This document shows, one piece after another, positions 59,641-64,000 of a stretch of 64,000 nt of DNA. A model generated the notes under the pieces. That model saw only the letters and a list, made by a program, of their open reading frames with translations. It had not been told where the DNA came from and did not search any database. Source of the stretch: Apteryx mantelli (Eukaryota > Chordata > Aves > Apterygiformes > Apterygidae); the NCBI RefSeq assembly GCF_036417845.1, contig NC_089980.1, forward strand, positions 39,988,501 to 40,052,500, written 5' to 3'. The translations under genes and the position numbers were made by a program. Within the stretch, counting starts at the first letter, position 1, and each line of letters begins with the position of its first letter.

Positions 59641-62600
59641 TGTTAGGTAACTCTCATTCCAGCTGTAGTTACTTTTAGGGCAGGTGCCCTATGTCTGTAC
59701 CAAGTTCCTCTCAGGGCTCCTAGCCTAGGATTGCATGAGGCCTGGGTGAGATGACAGGGAGAATCACTACATGAATCAACTACATTTTAGTTAATCAAAT
59801 TGCTTAAAGAGCCTTGAAGTCTTTTCCATCTCTCAGGGTGCAGTAATCTCTATGGATATTTCAACAGAGACTGCACCCCAGGTGTACAGGGAAAAGAATA
59901 GTTTCTTCACACTTTGGGCTGGTCTTCGTGCTTAGAAATCATCTTTGTATGCAAGGATACCTCCCCCTTCCTCTCCAGTACTCTCTGACCCCACACCCAG
60001 ACTGGCCATGCCAGAACGCATCAGGTCCTGTCTCCAAGCATACTTTCCTGAGCAACTTCCTCATTCCTATTTTTAAAAGTCGCACATTTTGAAGATACTG
60101 AAACACATGCTCTTTGCGAGCCTACTCTCCAGTTCCTTCCCCATTCCACACAGTCACACTGCTTAGTGCCAATTTTTAGTGCATAGCATTGCTGGAAGGT
60201 CTGTTACAGAAATATATATAATCTATGCTATGACTTGCCTGAGAAAAAAAGGGTGGGGGGAATGTTCCTGACGAGACGGATTGCTGTTTCAGGATTTTGG
60301 AGGGTTTAGAGCTAGAAGTAATGAATACAAAGCAATGTCCTCAGAAAATTTTGTGCAGTGCATGCAAGGATCAGCAAAGTAGCACTAGATGGCACTACAG
60401 TAATTTTCAGTCAAAAAGAGTAGGCCAAAACCAGGGAAAGATGGACGTAGGTCCAGCTCCAAATGGGCACCTCTGAGTCACCTGGGCAGCCTAGGGAGAT
60501 TCTGAAGAAGATGAGACACAGCGGTCTTTCCAAAGATTATACTATACCCTGCAGTAGGTCGATAAGTGATATATATGATGAAGAAAAGTGTCAAAATCTA
60601 TCTGAATGCTTTCATTTCACAAAGACAGACAGACTACAAAGGCACCTGAAAAGCTGTTATGTTCTATTAGATCCAAGATAAGGATACTCAGATCCAATGG
60701 TAAGCCCGATATCTCTAAAATCATTTCACTCAAAAGCACACCAACAATTTTGTGTCATCCAGGTAATGAGATAGTTCAATGTCAGTCTGCACATATAAGC
60801 TGAGTGTTTATAACCACAGTATTTTGTGCCTAAAAATGAAAATTTGACTTAGTGGGCCAAAGCCAAATAGACTTTAGGGTCAGCCTCATGGGTTGCATCT
60901 TCTTTTCTTACAGAGTTAAATGCTGACTACTGCCAATTTCTTTTAATATTTCTCACAACTGTTAGCTAACATCAAAGCTTCATAAAAATCATGTTCATAA
61001 CAATAGACAATGGTCTGTTCTCTCTATAAGCTCCTGAAATAAACTTATTTCTGAGTCTGATTTTAGAACTTTTCAGAGGTATAGTCTTTTATGATAACAA
61101 GTCAGTATTTCTGTGGCTTATATTATCAAATACATACGGGAGAAAATAGAGACTATTTAAAAATCATACCCATTCTTGTAAATAGCACTGATCTAAAATC
61201 AGTTCAGAAGGCTGTTGCTGTATAAATGACATGGTCTATCCCAGGTTTGAATTCTAAAATGTTGTAAAACCAGATTTATAAATCTTTTTAAAGGAAGCAT
61301 TTAAGTATAGAGTATTCACTACAACAGCACTACAAGTTTTTTTATATCATCATCATTATTTTTCTATTATGCATTTCTGTGAGTTACATTTTGCCTTCTG
61401 TTATGCTCCAGGTTCAAATTCTCAAAGGGTAATTAGTATCTATTTCACTGTAGTCAGTGGGAGTTAGTTATCTTAGAGATATGCTATTCTGACATTTAAG
61501 TTTAAGGAGAGACTGGCATGAATGTTTAAGTTTCTAGAAGTAAATCCTGTTCTAGTCATATAGCTACATATTGCTTGGGAATATTTCCAGCTAAAAGGTT
61601 ATCTACTTGTCAGTTATAGATAAAAAAAAATGAATAGTACCTTTCTTTACTATGAGAATGGTCTTTATTAATGTAAATAGCCTGACTGGAGACAATAGGA
61701 TTGCTTAGGAAAATAAGCTCTAGAACCAGTATTATTATTGGCCATATGATGTGCTCCCACTCAGGCAATATGTGCAGGTTAACTTCCATGGGCCTTCAGT
61801 ACATGGAGGGTGAAGGAGAAGGGTCATAGGGTCAGAACGTGAAAGTCTTGCATTGCACCATTGCTTCAAACAATGCCGACTTTTAAACAGCATAGTTTAA
61901 CAGGAAATTAAACTCCTCTTGTGCTGAAATTGTACTGTTTGTCCATGCAAAGCTAAACCTGTGGTAAAGATGAGAGACACATGATGTCCAAAACCACTTT
62001 ATACTGGCTCTTTTAGTCATATGCCACTGCTCTTTGAAATAACTCCTGTGAGCACATCCTGTGAAACAATTCCTGAGCACATCCTGAGAAAATGTTTTAT
62101 TTGCCCTACTTCTTCTAATGTGTGCTCTAATAAGGACTCCTTTAATCTGTGCTTTAAATCTCCTTTAATCTGGTCACTGTTTTACACTTTGAGATGTACC
62201 CTTGAGGCCTTCTTTTGCCTCAAAACAGGCTTGAAAACAACCATAACTTGCTGCTTGCTTTTTCAGACATGTCTGTGTCTACATTCCTGAAGTCAATGTT
62301 GGTCCTGATAGACATATCACAAAAGCAGACTCTATCCTAGATGTAGAATTGGTCTGTGTAATTTGGAAGGAAGCATAGCACTCACAGAAATACTTGCTGC
62401 TGAAGGGAAGGTCTGATGAGACATGATGTTCAGCCCAATTTGCAGTCAGAGTGGCTTACCAAAAGGTGATCCTATCAACCCATTTGAAGTCCAGAAGAGC
62501 AGCTGGAGAGATTCCTGAAGAAGTTGTCATGACAGTGTGGTATGGCTGTGGAAAACAAGGGCCGTAGCCCAAAGCTCACTGTTTTCACTATCACTGCAAC

Positions 62601-64000
62601 CGTACAGGGTGACATAGAAGTGGATGAAACAGTGCCTAGTCTTGCCTTCAGCAAGTACAGCCACAGCGGTGGTGTATTGCTGCCCAGCTGCTTAGGCTGG
62701 GGACAAGGTATGTGCTTGACAATGTGCTTGGTTCAGTGCTAACTACGCTGCCAAACCAAGGTGTGTGTGTACATGCGGGTGTGTGAGGAGGGGGATCAGG
62801 AAGTTTGCCTTGCCTAATTCTATTACCTGAGCACCAGATATCTTGTCTAAACTAGTCACCTATGCTCCCTTTCTGTCAATAGCAACGTAGGGTAATACAT
62901 CCTGTTCTAAGGAGTTTAAGCTCAGAAAACTGATTTAGAAAATCATTACCTACTATTTAGTTAGCTAAACATGGATGTGACAAAAGTATCCCCATGTATT
63001 CAAAATATAACTCACATCATCAGGAAACAGTTTAAAAATATAACACATTTAAGACAGTTTACTTCCTTTCTAGTGTGTGAAATCCACATCCAAAACCTTT
63101 CTCAGCTTCTTTAGTTATTGCTATGAATTTACTTTAAAAAAAGAAAACTTCAGGTCTTTGTTGAGATGGTACTATAAGAACTATATCTTTTAATGTCCAG
63201 TCTGTAGTAAGTTCAGACAGTCCTGGTACATGAAACAAGTGCTAATTTTATCATAAACCTGGTTTACCCTGATGTAAATGACACCAAATTCAGATGAGTT
63301 GTATGATGACTAATATTCCATCCCTTTTATTCTCATTTGCCTTTAATTTTCATTTGCGCAGCTCTCTTCACTTATGTCTTTATTTGTATTTCTCAGTTTG
63401 CAGTTTTCCCCAACAGAAATATTCCTGATGGAGAGTTAAAATTCGAGACACACTCTTTCCTGTATTTACTATCTTCTTGCTATTGATTATTATCTATGCA
63501 TACACACATGCACATGCTCACACACAGGATCATTTCATTTAAATCATTCAGGTGTTTTGATGTTGTATTGACTGTTTCAGTACTTCTTCCATTCTTTTAA
63601 GTTTAGCAGTTAGCCTTCAGAAATCACATTAGTAGACATTACCACAGAACATTACAAATTATAATCAGATTATTATATAGCCTAAATCCTCAGTCTGACA
63701 TCAGTGACCTTCAGTGCTCTGAAACCACAGAGCAAGTTTAGAATTACTTTGCTGCAAGCACGGGAATCTCCAAGCAGCATGGAGCTGCAGCCAGGAGGTC
63801 TCCCATAGCACCTCCTGCCAGGTAGTGCAGCAGATTTAATGTGGCCTGGGCAAAGGGCTTTGGCTGCTTATGGCTTTCTGATTGCTGTCTTCCAGCGCAG
63901 ACTCCTGGGGACTGACTGGCTGCTTCAATTTATGCTAACATTATGCTGACAGTCAAGTGACCCTAAGACCTGGGGAAAATAAAAATATTTTAAAGCAATT
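59641..64000. other. Intergenic to the right edge, no gene seen
   Basis: No coding exon recognised. The open frame at 62542-62742 (66 codons) has no known motif. Short repeat-like strings: CACTGTAGTCAGTGGGAG at about 61447, TTTACCCTGATGTAAATGACACC at about 63263, and TG-rich simple sequence at 62761-62787. No CpG island marks a further promoter before the window ends. Confidence 0.5.

Noticed and set aside
62542-62742. 66-codon open frame with plausible residue mix
   Set aside because: No recognised family and no supporting exon signals.
1-64000. CRISPR arrays, operons, riboswitches, phage genes
   Set aside because: No regularly spaced repeats or bacterial gene organisation. The content is vertebrate throughout.

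Overview
The window is nuclear DNA from an amniote, most likely a bird. The genes are split by GT-AG introns, CR1 LINE remnants recur (one ends in the ATTCTATGATG-like 3' end usual in avian CR1), ancient MIR-like SINE remnants are present, and most of the sequence is AT-rich apart from one sharp CpG island. I cannot name the species.

Layout. Positions 1-5.7 kb hold the 5' part of PIGF on the minus strand. Three coding exons and one untranslated first exon are visible, and the last coding exon(s) lie left of the window. Positions 5.17-5.94 kb are a CpG island that acts as a shared divergent promoter. Positions 5.7-10 kb hold the complete five-exon CRIPT gene on the plus strand (101 codons), with candidate poly(A) signals out to 13.2 kb. 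From 13.2 kb to 64 kb I find no protein-coding gene, tRNA, rRNA or CRISPR array. This is an intergenic stretch of about 50 kb with decayed CR1, L2-like and MIR-like elements and some microsatellites. In other amniotes the next gene after PIGF-CRIPT on the CRIPT strand is SOCS5; no SOCS5 coding exon is present here, so it would lie beyond the right edge.

How the genes relate. PIGF (GPI-anchor ethanolamine-phosphate transfer in the ER) and CRIPT (a small four-CxxC zinc-binding protein with a C-terminal PDZ ligand, also linked to the minor spliceosome) have no evident shared pathway. They are coupled by their promoter: the PIGF exon 1 splice donor and the CRIPT start codon are only about 100 bp apart.

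Most notable observation. CRIPT intron 1 starts with a perfect (GGGGCC)8 tract 6 nt after the exon/intron junction. The CRIPT reading frame stays open through the whole 257-nt intron, so retained-intron RNA would encode a 90-residue Arg/Gly-rich protein starting at the normal CRIPT AUG. Its stop codon is the TAG of the 3' splice site. I found no evidence of an unknown multi-gene system.
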